From NCBI GenBank assembly GCA_029262915.1, contig JAJCYN010000050.1, positions 1 to 7,596 of the forward strand: 7,596 bases of DNA. Reading direction: 5' to 3'. Made by a program: the position numbers and the translations under genes. Below the pieces are notes generated by a model. The model saw only the letters and a program-made list of their open reading frames with translations, was not told the origin of the DNA and did not search any database. Below are positions 1 to 6,933 of this stretch, piece by piece (the first letter of the stretch is position 1; each line of letters opens with the position of its first letter). This stretch comes from Flavobacteriales bacterium (GTDB lineage Bacteria; Bacteroidota; Bacteroidia; Flavobacteriales_E; Vicingaceae).

Positions 1-2307
1 ATTGGCCAGTACTTTATCTTTATCTACCGTTATTTTAAAGTTTTTAGAAGGAATATAATCTACCTGTTTCCTACCCTGTCCAACACCTACTTTTGATTTA
101 GGAGTATCATCAATTATAAATCCAATCATTTCATCTACATCTCTAAATCCTGTTACTCCAGGTCTTTCATAAATTGGCACATAATCATTAGTCCCTTGTC
201 GTAATTTAGCTTCAGGTAGTCGCTGAGGAATCCCATCTGCATCCCAAGCTTTCCGTCTCATTTGGTTAATGTACCAGTCTGTATTTAATAAACTTAAATT
301 AACTACCCTTACATCTGTTCTATAACGCAATACTTCTTGCACATACCATAAAGGGAATGTGTCATTATCACCATTGGTAAATAATATGGCATTCGGTTCA
401 CACGAGTTTAAATAGTTCTTAGCAAAATCGCTCGCTGTATAAATTCCATTACGATTATGGTCATCCCAGTTTTGATTGGCCATTAAGGTAGGAACAGCTA
501 TTAAGCATGCTACCGATACCGCCACAGCACTAATTAACTGAGGCATCCTTTTACTCAACATATCATAAAGTGCATAAACACCAACTGCAATCCATATTGC
601 AAACACATAAAAAGAACCTACATAAGCATAATCTCTTTCACGTGGTTGTGGTGATGGTGGATTGGTATAAAAATTAATCATCATTCCCGTAAAAAAGAAC
701 AACAATCCTAATACTAACCAATCTTTAGGGTCTTTCATAAATTGATAGACTAAACCAATTAGCCCTAAAAGAAAAGGTAACAAATAATAGCTATTGTGCC
801 CTGGGTTACTGGTCATACTTATAGGTAATTTGTCCTGATTTCCCAATCTAGCGGCATCCAGTGGTTTTATCCCACTTATCCAGTTTCCATTAACAATATC
901 CGAAGGCATTGTACTTTGAACATCATTTTGTCTTCCAGCAAAATTCCACATAAAGTACCTCCAATATAAATGACCCCATTGGTAATTAAATAAGAAAGCC
1001 ATGTTCTCACCAAAGGTCGGAACCTTTATTGTTTGTCCATTTGAAGCTCTTTTGTTTTTACCTTTAATTCCTCCACTCCATATTTCATAATGATCTTTAT
1101 GATGACTCTGTGAACTCCACATACGTGGTAAAAACCCAGAAGTTTTTTTATCATAATTTGGTTTATTTTTCTCTCCTTTGTTAATGTGTACGTATTCTCC
1201 ATTTTCCTTGTCTTGGAAATATACAGCATCCCCTTCTACGTACTGCTCTTTTGCGTCCAAAGGGGTGTTGTAATACTGTCCAGATAAAAATGGAGCAGAA
1301 CCGTATTGTTCACGATTTAAATAGGATAACAAACTAAACGCATTTTCTGGATTATTTTCATCCATAGGCGGGTTTGCTGCAGACCTCACCATAATAACAG
1401 CATAGGTTGAATAACCTATTAAAATTACGGTTGTACATAAAATAATAGTATTCCACACTACTTTACCTTTCTTTTGGGTATAATAAAGTCCAAAAATTAC
1501 TAACCCCATTAACATAAATATATAGATTAACAAGCCAGAATGGAAGCCCATTCCCATCTTGTTCACAAAGAACAATTCAAACATTGCTCCTATTTTTACA
1601 GTTCCTGGTATAATACCAAACTGAACAATACCCAACACTAGTACTGATAAACCCGCTGCTTTTGCAAAATTCTTGAAATCAAGCTCTCTTGTTTTAAAGT
1701 AATACAAGAAAACCATTGCCGGTATGGCTAATAAATTTAAGAGGTGAACTCCTATTGAAAGCCCCATTAAATAAGCAATAAAAACAATCCAACGGGTACT
1801 GTGTTTTTCTGTAGCAACTGCTTCCCATTTAAGTATAGCCCAAAACACTAAAGCCGTGAATAATGATGACATCGCATAAACCTCACCTTCTACTGCCGAA
1901 AACCAAAATGAATCTGAAAAAGTATATGCTAATGCACCTACCGTAGCTGCACCTATAATAGCAATCATTTTGCTTTGAGTTATTTCGCCTGTTTTTAATG
2001 CTAATTTTCTAACAATTCTGGTAATGGACCAAAACAAAAACAAAATGGTAAATGAACTACTTAAAGCTGACAATACGTTAATTGAATATCCTGCTAATTC
2101 TCCAGAACCAAACATGGTAAAAAACCGCCCAATTAACATAAAAAGTGGTGCCCCAGGAGGGTGACCAACTTCTAAATTATAGGCGGTGGCAATGAACTCT
2201 CCACAATCCCAAAAACTTGCCGTAGATTCAATAGTAGAAACATATACGAAAGATGCAATCATCCATATTATCCAGCCAATAATGTTGTTTAGTTTTTTGT
2301 ATTCCAT
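1..2307 (-). CDS. DUF2723 (GT117/TMEM260-like) polytopic membrane protein, C-terminus cut by window edge
   Basis: The frame is open without a stop from the ATG at 2307 to the window edge, giving 769 residues; family members in Bacteroidota usually exceed 1000, so the C-terminus is missing. Residue 9 onward is a membrane segment, followed by the family signature: WDCGEF at 33-38 and HPPGAP at 49-54, the acidic first external loop of GT-C-fold glycosyltransferases. Many hydrophobic segments follow to about residue 600. A soluble part then begins, with DNDTFPLWY near residues 640-650, and continues to the edge. Family knowledge: DUF2723 (PF11028) is shared with TMEM260, a protein O-mannosyltransferase, and is placed in GT117. 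Transfer of sugar to exported proteins is therefore plausible here, but the substrate is unknown. It is divergent from the tRNA gene and unrelated to the RM operon. I saw no convincing TAnnTTTG promoter in its 5' leader. Confidence 0.93.
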   Translation of the reverse strand, partial: MEYKKLNNIIGWIIWMIASFVYVSTIESTASFWDCGEFIATAYNLEVGHPPGAPLFMLIGRFFTMFGSGELAGYSINVLSALSSSFTILFLFWSITRIVRKLALKTGEITQSKMIAIIGAATVGALAYTFSDSFWFSAVEGEVYAMSSLFTALVFWAILKWEAVATEKHSTRWIVFIAYLMGLSIGVHLLNLLAIPAMVFLYYFKTRELDFKNFAKAAGLSVLVLGIVQFGIIPGTVKIGAMFELFFVNKMGMGFHSGLLIYIFMLMGLVIFGLYYTQKKGKVVWNTIILCTTVILIGYSTYAVIMVRSAANPPMDENNPENAFSLLSYLNREQYGSAPFLSGQYYNTPLDAKEQYVEGDAVYFQDKENGEYVHINKGEKNKPNYDKKTSGFLPRMWSSQSHHKDHYEIWSGGIKGKNKRASNGQTIKVPTFGENMAFLFNYQWGHLYWRYFMWNFAGRQNDVQSTMPSDIVNGNWISGIKPLDAARLGNQDKLPISMTSNPGHNSYYLLPFLLGLIGLVYQFMKDPKDWLVLGLLFFFTGMMINFYTNPPSPQPRERDYAYVGSFYVFAIWIAVGVYALYDMLSKRMPQLISAVAVSVACLIAVPTLMANQNWDDHNRNGIYTASDFAKNYLNSCEPNAILFTNGDNDTFPLWYVQEVLRYRTDVRVVNLSLLNTDWYINQMRRKAWDADGIPQRLPEAKLRQGTNDYVPIYERPGVTGFRDVDEMIGFIIDDTPKSKVGVGQGRKQVDYIPSKNFKITVDKDKVLAN

Positions 2308-2390
2308 GTAAATAATTTTAGTAGGTTACGAAAATATGAAATTCTAAAGAAATTAATGTAAATGGATGTTAATCATTGTTAAAAATTGTT

Positions 2391-2420
2391 TTGTATGGAA
2401 AAATTATTTTACTACATTTG
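2391..2420 (+). promoter_or_regulatory. Bacteroidota-type promoter of tRNA-Gln
   Basis: TTG at 2391-2393 is followed after 19 nt by TACATTTG at 2413-2420. This is an exact match to the -33/-7 consensus (TTG, then TAnnTTTG) used by the primary sigma factor of Bacteroidota. The mature tRNA begins 11 nt after the -7 element, leaving a very short leader. Confidence 0.8.
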
Positions 2421-2430
2421 CCGACCTTAA

Positions 2431-2504
2431 TGCCCGATGGTGTAACTGGCTAACACATCTGTTTTTGGTACAGAAGAGTCTAGGTTCGAAACCTAGTCGG
2501 GCAA
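2431..2504 (+). tRNA. tRNA-Gln (anticodon TTG)
   Basis: A complete cloverleaf can be drawn. The acceptor stem is 2431-2437 (TGCCCGA) with 2497-2503 (TCGGGCA), followed by discriminator A2504. The D stem is GTGT 2440-2443 with ACAC 2453-2456, with GG in the loop. The anticodon stem is TCTGT 2458-2462 with ACAGA 2470-2474 around loop TTTTGGT, giving anticodon TTG at 2465-2467, which reads CAA (and CAG) as glutamine. The T stem is CTAGG 2480-2484 with CCTAG 2492-2496 around TTCGAAA. The U1-A72 first pair is a known glutaminyl-tRNA feature. CCA is not encoded (ACT follows), so it must be added enzymatically. Its 3' end is a typical integration target, and the RM island lies on that side. Confidence 0.97.
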
Positions 2505-2519
2505 CTGAGAAAAGAGAAA

Positions 2520-2558
2520 ACCCTTTGTGAATCAAGTATTTGCAAAGGGTATTTTTTT
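2520..2558 (+). terminator. Intrinsic terminator after tRNA-Gln, possibly bidirectional
   Basis: The perfect 8-bp inverted repeat ACCCTTTG 2520-2527 / CAAAGGGT 2543-2550 has a 15-nt loop and is followed by ATTTTTTT. On the minus strand the same stem is followed by TTTCTCTTTT, so it may also end transcripts of the RM operon coming from the right. Confidence 0.8.
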
Positions 2559-2723
2559 GCTTCGTAGTAATTAGCGTAGTATTCCTGTTGATTGTTACTC
2601 ATAATCAAAACTAATATAAGGTTTTTCTTTGCTATTGGAACAAGATTATGAACTACCAACTCCTTTTACTGATGTAATGATTCGAATGATGAGGTAGATT
2701 TTTACTTTAAATTTGTAATTAGG
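2559..2723. other. Intergenic stretch between tRNA terminator and RM operon end
   Basis: I support no gene here. On the plus strand a stretch of about 26 codons ending in TAG at 2695-2697 reads GFSLLLEQDYELPTPF and onward. It looks protein-like but has no start and a TAA directly before it, so it is at best the worn 3' end of a gene lost when the island was acquired. No second copy of the tRNA 3' end was seen here. Confidence 0.4.
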
Positions 2724-3206
2724 TTACCATTTATAATGTAAAACATCACTAAAACCTTCTTCTACTTCGGGAGTTTCATAGTCATTAAAATTTTCAAGGT
2801 GGATTTCTTCCCATTTTTCTGGTGTAAGACTATTATTGTTTTCAATTCGATTTTTTAATGATGTAGAGTCACCTATTCCATTATTAATAATAACCGCAGA
2901 AATGGATACCCCTATTTCTTTTGCTATGTTAATAATCACAGCTCTTTGAGTTTTCGTAACAAATACACCATCAATAATCAGCGTTTCAAAAAGTTCCAAC
3001 TTAGCCTCAATATCAGATTTCTGAACTTGAAAATGCTCTTTCTTTGGTAGCGTTAATATTTTCGGAATGTAATCGTCCCAATGAAATGTCTTTATTGATT
3101 CTTTCCAATAAAATGATTCGTAATCTGAAGAGAAGGTTGTTTTACCAGTACCTATATTTCCAATGAGAAGAATTATTCCTTTTGTAAGTTCGATGTTAAT
3201 TGTCAT
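2724..3206 (-). CDS. Polynucleotide-kinase-like P-loop protein (AAA_33 type) in the RM operon
   Basis: The 160-residue protein begins almost at once with a Walker A loop, GNIGTGKTT at 16-24, after a short hydrophobic strand. HWDD at 42-45 and LIIDG at 76-80 fit the acidic and Walker B-like positions of P-loop kinases. R88 and R120 are candidates for phosphate-contacting arginines. The tail YETPEVEEGF at 143-152 resembles the 'FE.P..EGF' ending of polynucleotide kinase-type (T4 Pnk/PNKP) kinase domains. The expected activity is ATP-dependent phosphoryl transfer, possibly to nucleic acid 5' ends; the substrate is inference. There is no phosphatase or ligase domain. The ATG at 3206 is the earliest start because an in-frame TGA lies only 4 nt upstream. 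The gene is last in the operon, 47 bp after the S gene and bridged by two tiny overlapping frames. A zeta-toxin-like kinase is a less likely alternative. Confidence 0.72.
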   Translation of the reverse strand: MTINIELTKGIILLIGNIGTGKTTFSSDYESFYWKESIKTFHWDDYIPKILTLPKKEHFQVQKSDIEAKLELFETLIIDGVFVTKTQRAVIINIAKEIGVSISAVIINNGIGDSTSLKNRIENNNSLTPEKWEEIHLENFNDYETPEVEEGFSDVLHYKW

Positions 3207-3254
3207 TTTTCACTACCCCCAGATTTACCCATCTACTCTATCTATACGTGCCAT
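3203..3254 (-). other. Two nine-codon reading frames bridging S gene and kinase by stop/start overlaps
   Basis: The S gene ends in TAATG. Its ATG (3254) opens MARIDRVDG, which stops at TAA 3225-3227. Before that stop, the ATG at 3232 opens MGKSGGSEK in another frame, whose TGA (3203-3205) overlaps the kinase ATG as ATGA. A GGGGG tract at 3216-3220 lies 9 nt before the kinase start. The arrangement could let ribosomes that finish the S gene re-initiate stepwise into the kinase gene. The peptides themselves are not recognisable, and the chain could be coincidence. Confidence 0.3.
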
Positions 3255-4420
3255 TATTTCATTAATTTTTTGTCAACATATAGAACAACATCTTTTATAA
3301 CTAATTTCTGAATGGCAGAGATTAATGTCTCCATCGTAGAGAAATCAAGTTTTTTATTTTTTACAGGTAGAGAAACCGTGTCTTTTTGTATTTTTCTATT
3401 GCTTATACTATCTCCCCAAGAATATTTATGCCCTAAACTTTTATTGATACAAGTTGCAAAATAGAGCTGATTTAATCTACTTTTTTCTGTTTCAGTTTTT
3501 AGATACAAAGCTAAATTATGACTATCGTTTGAATAGAAATCTTTTTCTTGATAAGAGACAACAAAGGTTTTACCACCAATAAAAACACAATTTCCTTTAT
3601 CTAGAGATTCTTCATTGTAGGAAATATAAGAACTAACCCCATTGTTTTCTGAACTCGCACATAAATAAGGTGTTTCACCACTATTTTCAGTAATATCTCT
3701 TGATAAAATATTTCCTGTATTTTTTACATTAAATATATCAATAACATTAAATTCTTCGAATTGTTGACTCTCTAAATCCTTCAAAGCTTTTTGTTCTTCA
3801 GCTGTTAAAGTATAATCTTTTAATCCGCTAGCTGATAAATACGCTTCCAATTCTTTTATTCGTTCCGCTTCAAGCTCAGTCATAAAGCTTTCCATAAAAT
3901 CAAAATCTATTTTTCCTTTTTTTGTTGGAAGTTGAATTTTGGTATTATTCATTGCTACACGATTGAATTTATTTCCGTAATCATATTTGTCAGATGTAGA
4001 AACTCTACACGCAGAAATAATAACACTAGCAATAGCTTGGTTGAAAACCTTAAATTTTGGCACTAAATGTTGGATGTGGGAATAACCTATAAAATCTTTT
4101 TCTTGATAATACATTGTATCAGCACCAACAGTAGTGTCCGAACAAGTTATTGTATTTCCGTTATTGATTGCTTTTAAATTAGAAAAACCCATTACTCCGT
4201 TGTCTGTTGAAGAATTTGAGATTAATGGGACATTTCCATTTTTTATCATTATTTCTTCATTCTGTAAACGATAATATTTTGTTGGGTTTATCTCGAACAA
4301 ATCACCTAATTTATACTCTCCCCACTCAACTTTTTGTAATTGATTGTTAAGTGGGGAAATTACTTTCCCAAGCCTTCCTCCCCTATGTTTTGTTGTTTGA
4401 GAATATTGCTTACTTCCCAA
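3254..4420 (-). CDS. Restriction-modification specificity (S) subunit, two target-recognition domains; start by TTG or by -1 frameshift
   Basis: The frame encodes a DNA-specificity subunit. The first target-recognition domain starts at [11 protein letters not shown] (33-43), with [15 protein letters not shown] at 65-79. A conserved helical region begins [10 protein letters not shown] (171-180) and runs to about 215. The second domain holds the matching motif [12 protein letters not shown] at 251-262, and a second helical region begins [10 protein letters not shown] (358-367). QEKDF recurs at 106-110 and 291-295, so the halves are a tandem duplication. This architecture predicts a bipartite recognition sequence. 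Numbering is from the TTG at 4420, the only standard-type start upstream of the conserved region; an in-frame TGA lies at 4430-4432 and the first ATG codes for residue 58, too late. The gene overlaps the RM gene by 61 bp in its -1 frame, and the slippery site described separately suggests it is mainly made fused to the RM subunit. It ends TAATG toward the kinase gene. Confidence 0.9.
   Translation of the reverse strand: MGSKQYSQTTKHRGGRLGKVISPLNNQLQKVEWGEYKLGDLFEINPTKYYRLQNEEIMIKNGNVPLISNSSTDNGVMGFSNLKAINNGNTITCSDTTVGADTMYYQEKDFIGYSHIQHLVPKFKVFNQAIASVIISACRVSTSDKYDYGNKFNRVAMNNTKIQLPTKKGKIDFDFMESFMTELEAERIKELEAYLSASGLKDYTLTAEEQKALKDLESQQFEEFNVIDIFNVKNTGNILSRDITENSGETPYLCASSENNGVSSYISYNEESLDKGNCVFIGGKTFVVSYQEKDFYSNDSHNLALYLKTETEKSRLNQLYFATCINKSLGHKYSWGDSISNRKIQKDTVSLPVKNKKLDFSTMETLISAIQKLVIKDVVLYVDKKLMK
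4320..4384 (-). promoter_or_regulatory. Candidate programmed -1 ribosomal frameshift signal joining RM and S genes
   Basis: Read on the minus strand there are four parts. (1) SD-like AGGGGAGG lies at 4384-4377. (2) After 7 nt comes GGGAAAG (4369-4363), in phase as G GGA AAG, matching X XXY YYZ. (3) The RM stop TAA (4362-4360) follows at once, and the spacer to the hairpin is TAATTT. (4) The stem is CCCCACTTAAC (4356-4346) with GTTGAGTGGGG (4330-4320): 11 pairs with one U-G wobble and a 15-nt loop, extendable by U4357-A4319. A slip gives GGG AAA GTA, which is exactly the S frame. Gly-Lys is encoded in both frames, so the tRNAs can re-pair (AAG to AAA by tRNA-Lys, GGA to GGG by tRNA-Gly). The arrangement matches the E. 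coli dnaX signal. The predicted product is 1047 residues, RM 1-678 followed by S from Val20. Confidence 0.65.
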
Positions 4421-6396
4421 GATAAGTAGTCACTTGTTGTTTTTTTGAAATCTTGTAAAGTAGGTTTAGTGTCAATAGGTGCTGTTTGGTTCCAGTCAGC
4501 CCCATTTTTTGGGTCTATGGTATTTTCGTAATACTCTTTTTCGGTAAATAGATTAAGTTTACTCTTACCAAAACGTATCAAGTTTATCAATTCTTGATAA
4601 CGTTCTTTGGCTCTATCTGTATCTCTTAAATTATTGCTTGCTTTTTTACGGTTTCTTCTAGTATATCCATCACTAGAAAAGTCAACAAACTTCACCATTT
4701 CGTCTTTATGGTGTTTTTCGTTTACTTTAAAAACATAAATATTAGTTTGTACACTTGATTTGCCAATAAAAATATCTACAGGCATTTTAATACTTGCCAA
4801 AAGTGTGTGTTTTGCTAATATCTTTTTGTTGTAATCTTTTGCTTTTCCTGAACCCGCAGAGTTTTGAATAATAATAGCCCCATAACCTTTATTCATCATT
4901 CCAAGAGCTTTTTCTACAAAATTCATCCCATTACCATTAGCAGAATATGGAGGGTTCAAGATGAAAGCATCAGCTGGGAATGCACTGCCCGTTTTACCAA
5001 AACCATAATTACCATCAAAGTCTTTTAAAGAATCTACATTTAAAATATTAGAGCTTCCATCACCCATCAATATCATATTCAAGATTGCCAACATATATAC
5101 ACTAGATAGCAATTCTAGTCCAAGTAATTGTTCTGCCTTTATTTCTATCTCTTTTTGAGTAAGTTCTTCTGGTGATTTAATTGTATTTTTTGCATCAATT
5201 AGCATTTCATTCATTGCTGCTACTAATAGTCCAGCAGAACCTGTAGCAAAATCCCATACATAAGAATCTTTGTTTACTCGTGCCAATTTAACCAACAGCG
5301 TAGCTATATAAGATGGAGTAAGAACCACATCGTTTAGTTTGTCTTGCGAGAAACCCAGCCAACCATACATTTCATTAAAAAGCTTCCCTGTAAAATCTGT
5401 AGTAAGACCTATTTTATAATATATTCCTAAATCATCTACAATTTTGGTAAAAACTCTTTTTAATTGGCTTTCTCCATTTTCAACTTTGTTTATATTATCG
5501 GGTAAAAGCGTATTGGATAGTGTTCTAATAATTAGGTCTTTCTTTTCTTTTGGTAATTGTTTTTCATCTAAAAAAGCTTTTATTCTACCCAAAACAATAT
5601 CTCCATCTCGTCCACCTTGAAATGTTTGTGATTTTAATTCACTTTTATCAAGAACAGGAACTTTGTTTGGGATACCTAGTGTGGCAATTATAGAAGCAGC
5701 AACGAGATATACACGGTCATTTTCTCCTAAGCCTTTTTCATTTTCATAAATATCATTATTGAGCTTTACTAAGCTGGCATCAATTTCTTTTTCTTTCTGC
5801 TCCTTTAGTCTGTCAATTTCTTCCTGTGTTAGCTCTAAGGTTTTTACTTTTTCAATAAACGCATCAAAGTTTTTAGGTGCTAAAAAAGAAAAATCTGAAT
5901 ACTCACCAACTTTTTGTCCAACACCAAGGTTACTTTTAGAAACATAATATACACCGATTTCGTGTTGTATTTTTCCAGCTTCATCTTTGTATCCAGTCAT
6001 TCCGATTGCGATAATATCGGTATAACTTGTGTGATGTAGTAACGCATTTGAATAATGCACTGCTCCGTTCACAGCAAAGTCTTTTATGTTTTTAAAATTG
6101 GGTTCGCTTTTTGCAGTTCTATTTTCAACCTGCCCATCATTATCAAGTTTTTCCAGCTTGTTTTTGTAACCTTTATATTCAATAAGAATAGGGAAGAAAT
6201 CTACATTTTTGTTTTGTAATAATATTTTTGCATCTGGTCGGTTTCCACCTTTTCCACCACCTTTAGATTCATAATCTTTAAGTGCTTTGTCTATTTCAGA
6301 ATTTAAAGTTTCTTGTTCTAGTTTATAGGGTAGATTGTATGAACTAAGCCACCCGTTAGCTAAATCTGCAATATTTGGTTCTATTGATTGTGCCAT
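4360..6396 (-). CDS. BcgI-like fused restriction endonuclease / N6-adenine methyltransferase (RM) subunit
   Basis: The 678-residue protein joins a nuclease to a HsdM-type methyltransferase. The N-terminal domain (about 1-175) has a PD-(D/E)XK pattern: PD at 54-55, then [10 protein letters not shown] with E73 and K75 after 17 intervening residues. A charged helical linker (about 185-225) and a HsdM-like helical region (about 285-350) follow. Methyltransferase motifs come in gamma-class order: TPSYIA (360-365, motif X), [11 protein letters not shown] (381-391, AdoMet-binding motif I), GLE at 426-428 and NPPY (481-484, catalytic motif IV). Motif I deviates from the common DPxxGxG, having DFATGSAG. 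BcgI subunit A has the same composition and nearly the same length, so adenine methylation plus cleavage near a bipartite site is the expected role, with specificity supplied by the S protein. No ATP-dependent translocase gene is present. It starts at TAATG, overlapping the regulator's stop by one base, and ends on the proposed frameshift site. Confidence 0.92.
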   Translation of the reverse strand: MAQSIEPNIADLANGWLSSYNLPYKLEQETLNSEIDKALKDYESKGGGKGGNRPDAKILLQNKNVDFFPILIEYKGYKNKLEKLDNDGQVENRTAKSEPNFKNIKDFAVNGAVHYSNALLHHTSYTDIIAIGMTGYKDEAGKIQHEIGVYYVSKSNLGVGQKVGEYSDFSFLAPKNFDAFIEKVKTLELTQEEIDRLKEQKEKEIDASLVKLNNDIYENEKGLGENDRVYLVAASIIATLGIPNKVPVLDKSELKSQTFQGGRDGDIVLGRIKAFLDEKQLPKEKKDLIIRTLSNTLLPDNINKVENGESQLKRVFTKIVDDLGIYYKIGLTTDFTGKLFNEMYGWLGFSQDKLNDVVLTPSYIATLLVKLARVNKDSYVWDFATGSAGLLVAAMNEMLIDAKNTIKSPEELTQKEIEIKAEQLLGLELLSSVYMLAILNMILMGDGSSNILNVDSLKDFDGNYGFGKTGSAFPADAFILNPPYSANGNGMNFVEKALGMMNKGYGAIIIQNSAGSGKAKDYNKKILAKHTLLASIKMPVDIFIGKSSVQTNIYVFKVNEKHHKDEMVKFVDFSSDGYTRRNRKKASNNLRDTDRAKERYQELINLIRFGKSKLNLFTEKEYYENTIDPKNGADWNQTAPIDTKPTLQDFKKTTSDYLSWEVSNILKQQNIGEEGLGK

Positions 6397-6590
6397 TATT
6401 TTTTTCTTTCAATTAATAATTCTTTGACTTCTACGTTTAAGATTTCTGCAATCTTGTATAAGTCTTCTAAACTTGGTTGTCTTTTGTTTCTTGCGTATTC
6501 ATTAATGGTAGGATAACTTTTTTCCATTTTTTCAGCAAGCCAAGTTTGACTAATTCCTTTGTCTTTTAGAACTTCTTTTATTTGGTTCAT
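6396..6590 (-). CDS. XRE-family helix-turn-helix regulator, probable RM controller protein
   Basis: A 64-residue protein made almost entirely of a Cro/C1-type helix-turn-helix domain: ISQTWLAEKM at 13-22 forms the first helices, YPTINEYARNKRQPS at 26-40 the recognition helix and its loop, and LEDLYKIAEILNVEVKELL at 41-59 the closing helices. Length and position resemble the controller (C) proteins of RM systems, which bind their own promoter and delay restriction until methylation is established. The gene is first in the operon, and its TAA overlaps the RM start as TAATG, which suggests translational coupling. Two direct repeats in its leader are plausible operators. That it controls this operon is inferred from position; it could also be a general XRE repressor brought in with the island. 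Confidence 0.88.
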   Translation of the reverse strand: MNQIKEVLKDKGISQTWLAEKMEKSYPTINEYARNKRQPSLEDLYKIAEILNVEVKELLIERKK

Positions 6591-6624
6591 TTTAAACCTT
6601 GTTTTTAATTCGAGTGTAATTTAG

Positions 6625-6660
6625 TAAAAGTTCATTGAATTATAATCTAAAAATTCATTG
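6625..6660 (-). promoter_or_regulatory. Paired direct repeats in the RM operon leader, candidate operator
   Basis: On the minus strand CAATGAATTTTTA (6660-6648) and CAATGAACTTTTA (6637-6625) match at 12 of 13 positions and start 23 bp apart, about two helical turns. They lie 35 to 70 bp upstream of the regulator ATG, with a TATAAT-like AT-rich stretch between them. The arrangement fits tandem dimer sites for the XRE regulator. I could not identify a clear TAnnTTTG promoter here, so the start of transcription is unplaced. Confidence 0.45.
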
Positions 6661-6686
6661 TATTGTAATGGATGGTGGTTAAGTTG

Positions 6687-6724
6687 CTAAAACAAAAACC
6701 CCCAACATATATGCTGAGGGTTTT
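6687..6724 (-). terminator. Intrinsic terminator on minus strand, upstream of the RM operon
   Basis: AAAACCC 6695-6701 pairs with GGGTTTT 6718-6724. The stem continues through CA/TG and CA/TG pairs separated by two mismatches to a tight loop at ATAT. On the minus strand the stem is followed by TTTTTGTTTT, so it should stop transcripts from the decayed helix-turn-helix gene and insulate the RM operon. The plus-strand side has only TTTT. Confidence 0.6.
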
Positions 6725-6756
6725 AGTCCCTTTCGGGAAATTCTGTTAATCGTTAA

Positions 6757-6933
6757 TTACTTTTTGTTTAGTAAATCCCAGTCTATAAAATCATCCGAAT
6801 AATATCTTTTGCGATTCTTTAGCCTAAAGGCAATTTTTACAATTTTTTGTTTCTCGTATGATATTAGCGTATTTTCTGAAATACTTAGCTTTTTCATCAC
6901 TTGACGAGAATTTAAAATTACTCTGTCTACCAC
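6757..6933 (-). CDS. Short helix-turn-helix (excisionase/MerR-like, HTH_17 type) protein or its remnant
   Basis: The open frame ends at TAA 6757-6759. It reads ILNSRQVMKKLSISENTL, then KQKIVKIAFRLKNRKRYY, then SDDFIDWDLLNKK. This pattern (an 'R.V...L.IS..TL' helix pair, then a basic wing ending RYY and an acidic helix) is that of the HTH_17 DNA-binding domain of excisionases and of small regulators in mobile elements. Possible starts are GTG at 6933 (58 residues) or ATG at 6897 (46 residues); the ATG would cut off the first helix, so GTG is preferred if the gene is alive at all. Two in-frame TAA codons lie directly upstream, and recognisable coding sequence seems to continue beyond them, so this is more likely the 3' part of a broken gene. 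A terminator follows at 6687-6724. Confidence 0.5.
   Translation of the reverse strand: MVDRVILNSRQVMKKLSISENTLISYEKQKIVKIAFRLKNRKRYYSDDFIDWDLLNKK

Noticed and set aside
1026..1229. 67-codon frame on the minus strand
   Set aside because: It lies wholly inside the DUF2723 gene in another frame; the surrounding protein is continuous and typical of its family.
2308..2390. Promoter for the DUF2723 gene
   Set aside because: No CAAAnnTA (the reverse of TAnnTTTG) is present in the leader; only weak AT-rich matches were found.
2480..2602. Minus-strand 40-codon frame starting MSNNQQEYYANYYEAKKY
   Set aside because: It runs through the tRNA terminator and into the antisense strand of tRNA-Gln, so it is a chance frame.
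4320..4356. The RM/S hairpin as an intrinsic terminator
   Set aside because: No U tract follows (AGAGTATAAATT), and it lies inside coding sequence.
4357..4369. Perfect inverted repeat GGGAAA/TTTCCC around the RM stop codon
   Set aside because: The 4-nt loop could fold by itself, but it would use the slippery bases and compete with the stronger 11-bp stem, so it was not called as a separate element.
5759..5947. 62-codon frame on the plus strand
   Set aside because: It is antisense to the charged helical linker of the RM subunit; its Ser/Phe-rich translation is what the complement of Lys/Glu codons gives.
3254..6396. A classical three-subunit type I system
   Set aside because: No helicase-type HsdR gene is present, and the methyltransferase subunit carries its own nuclease motif.
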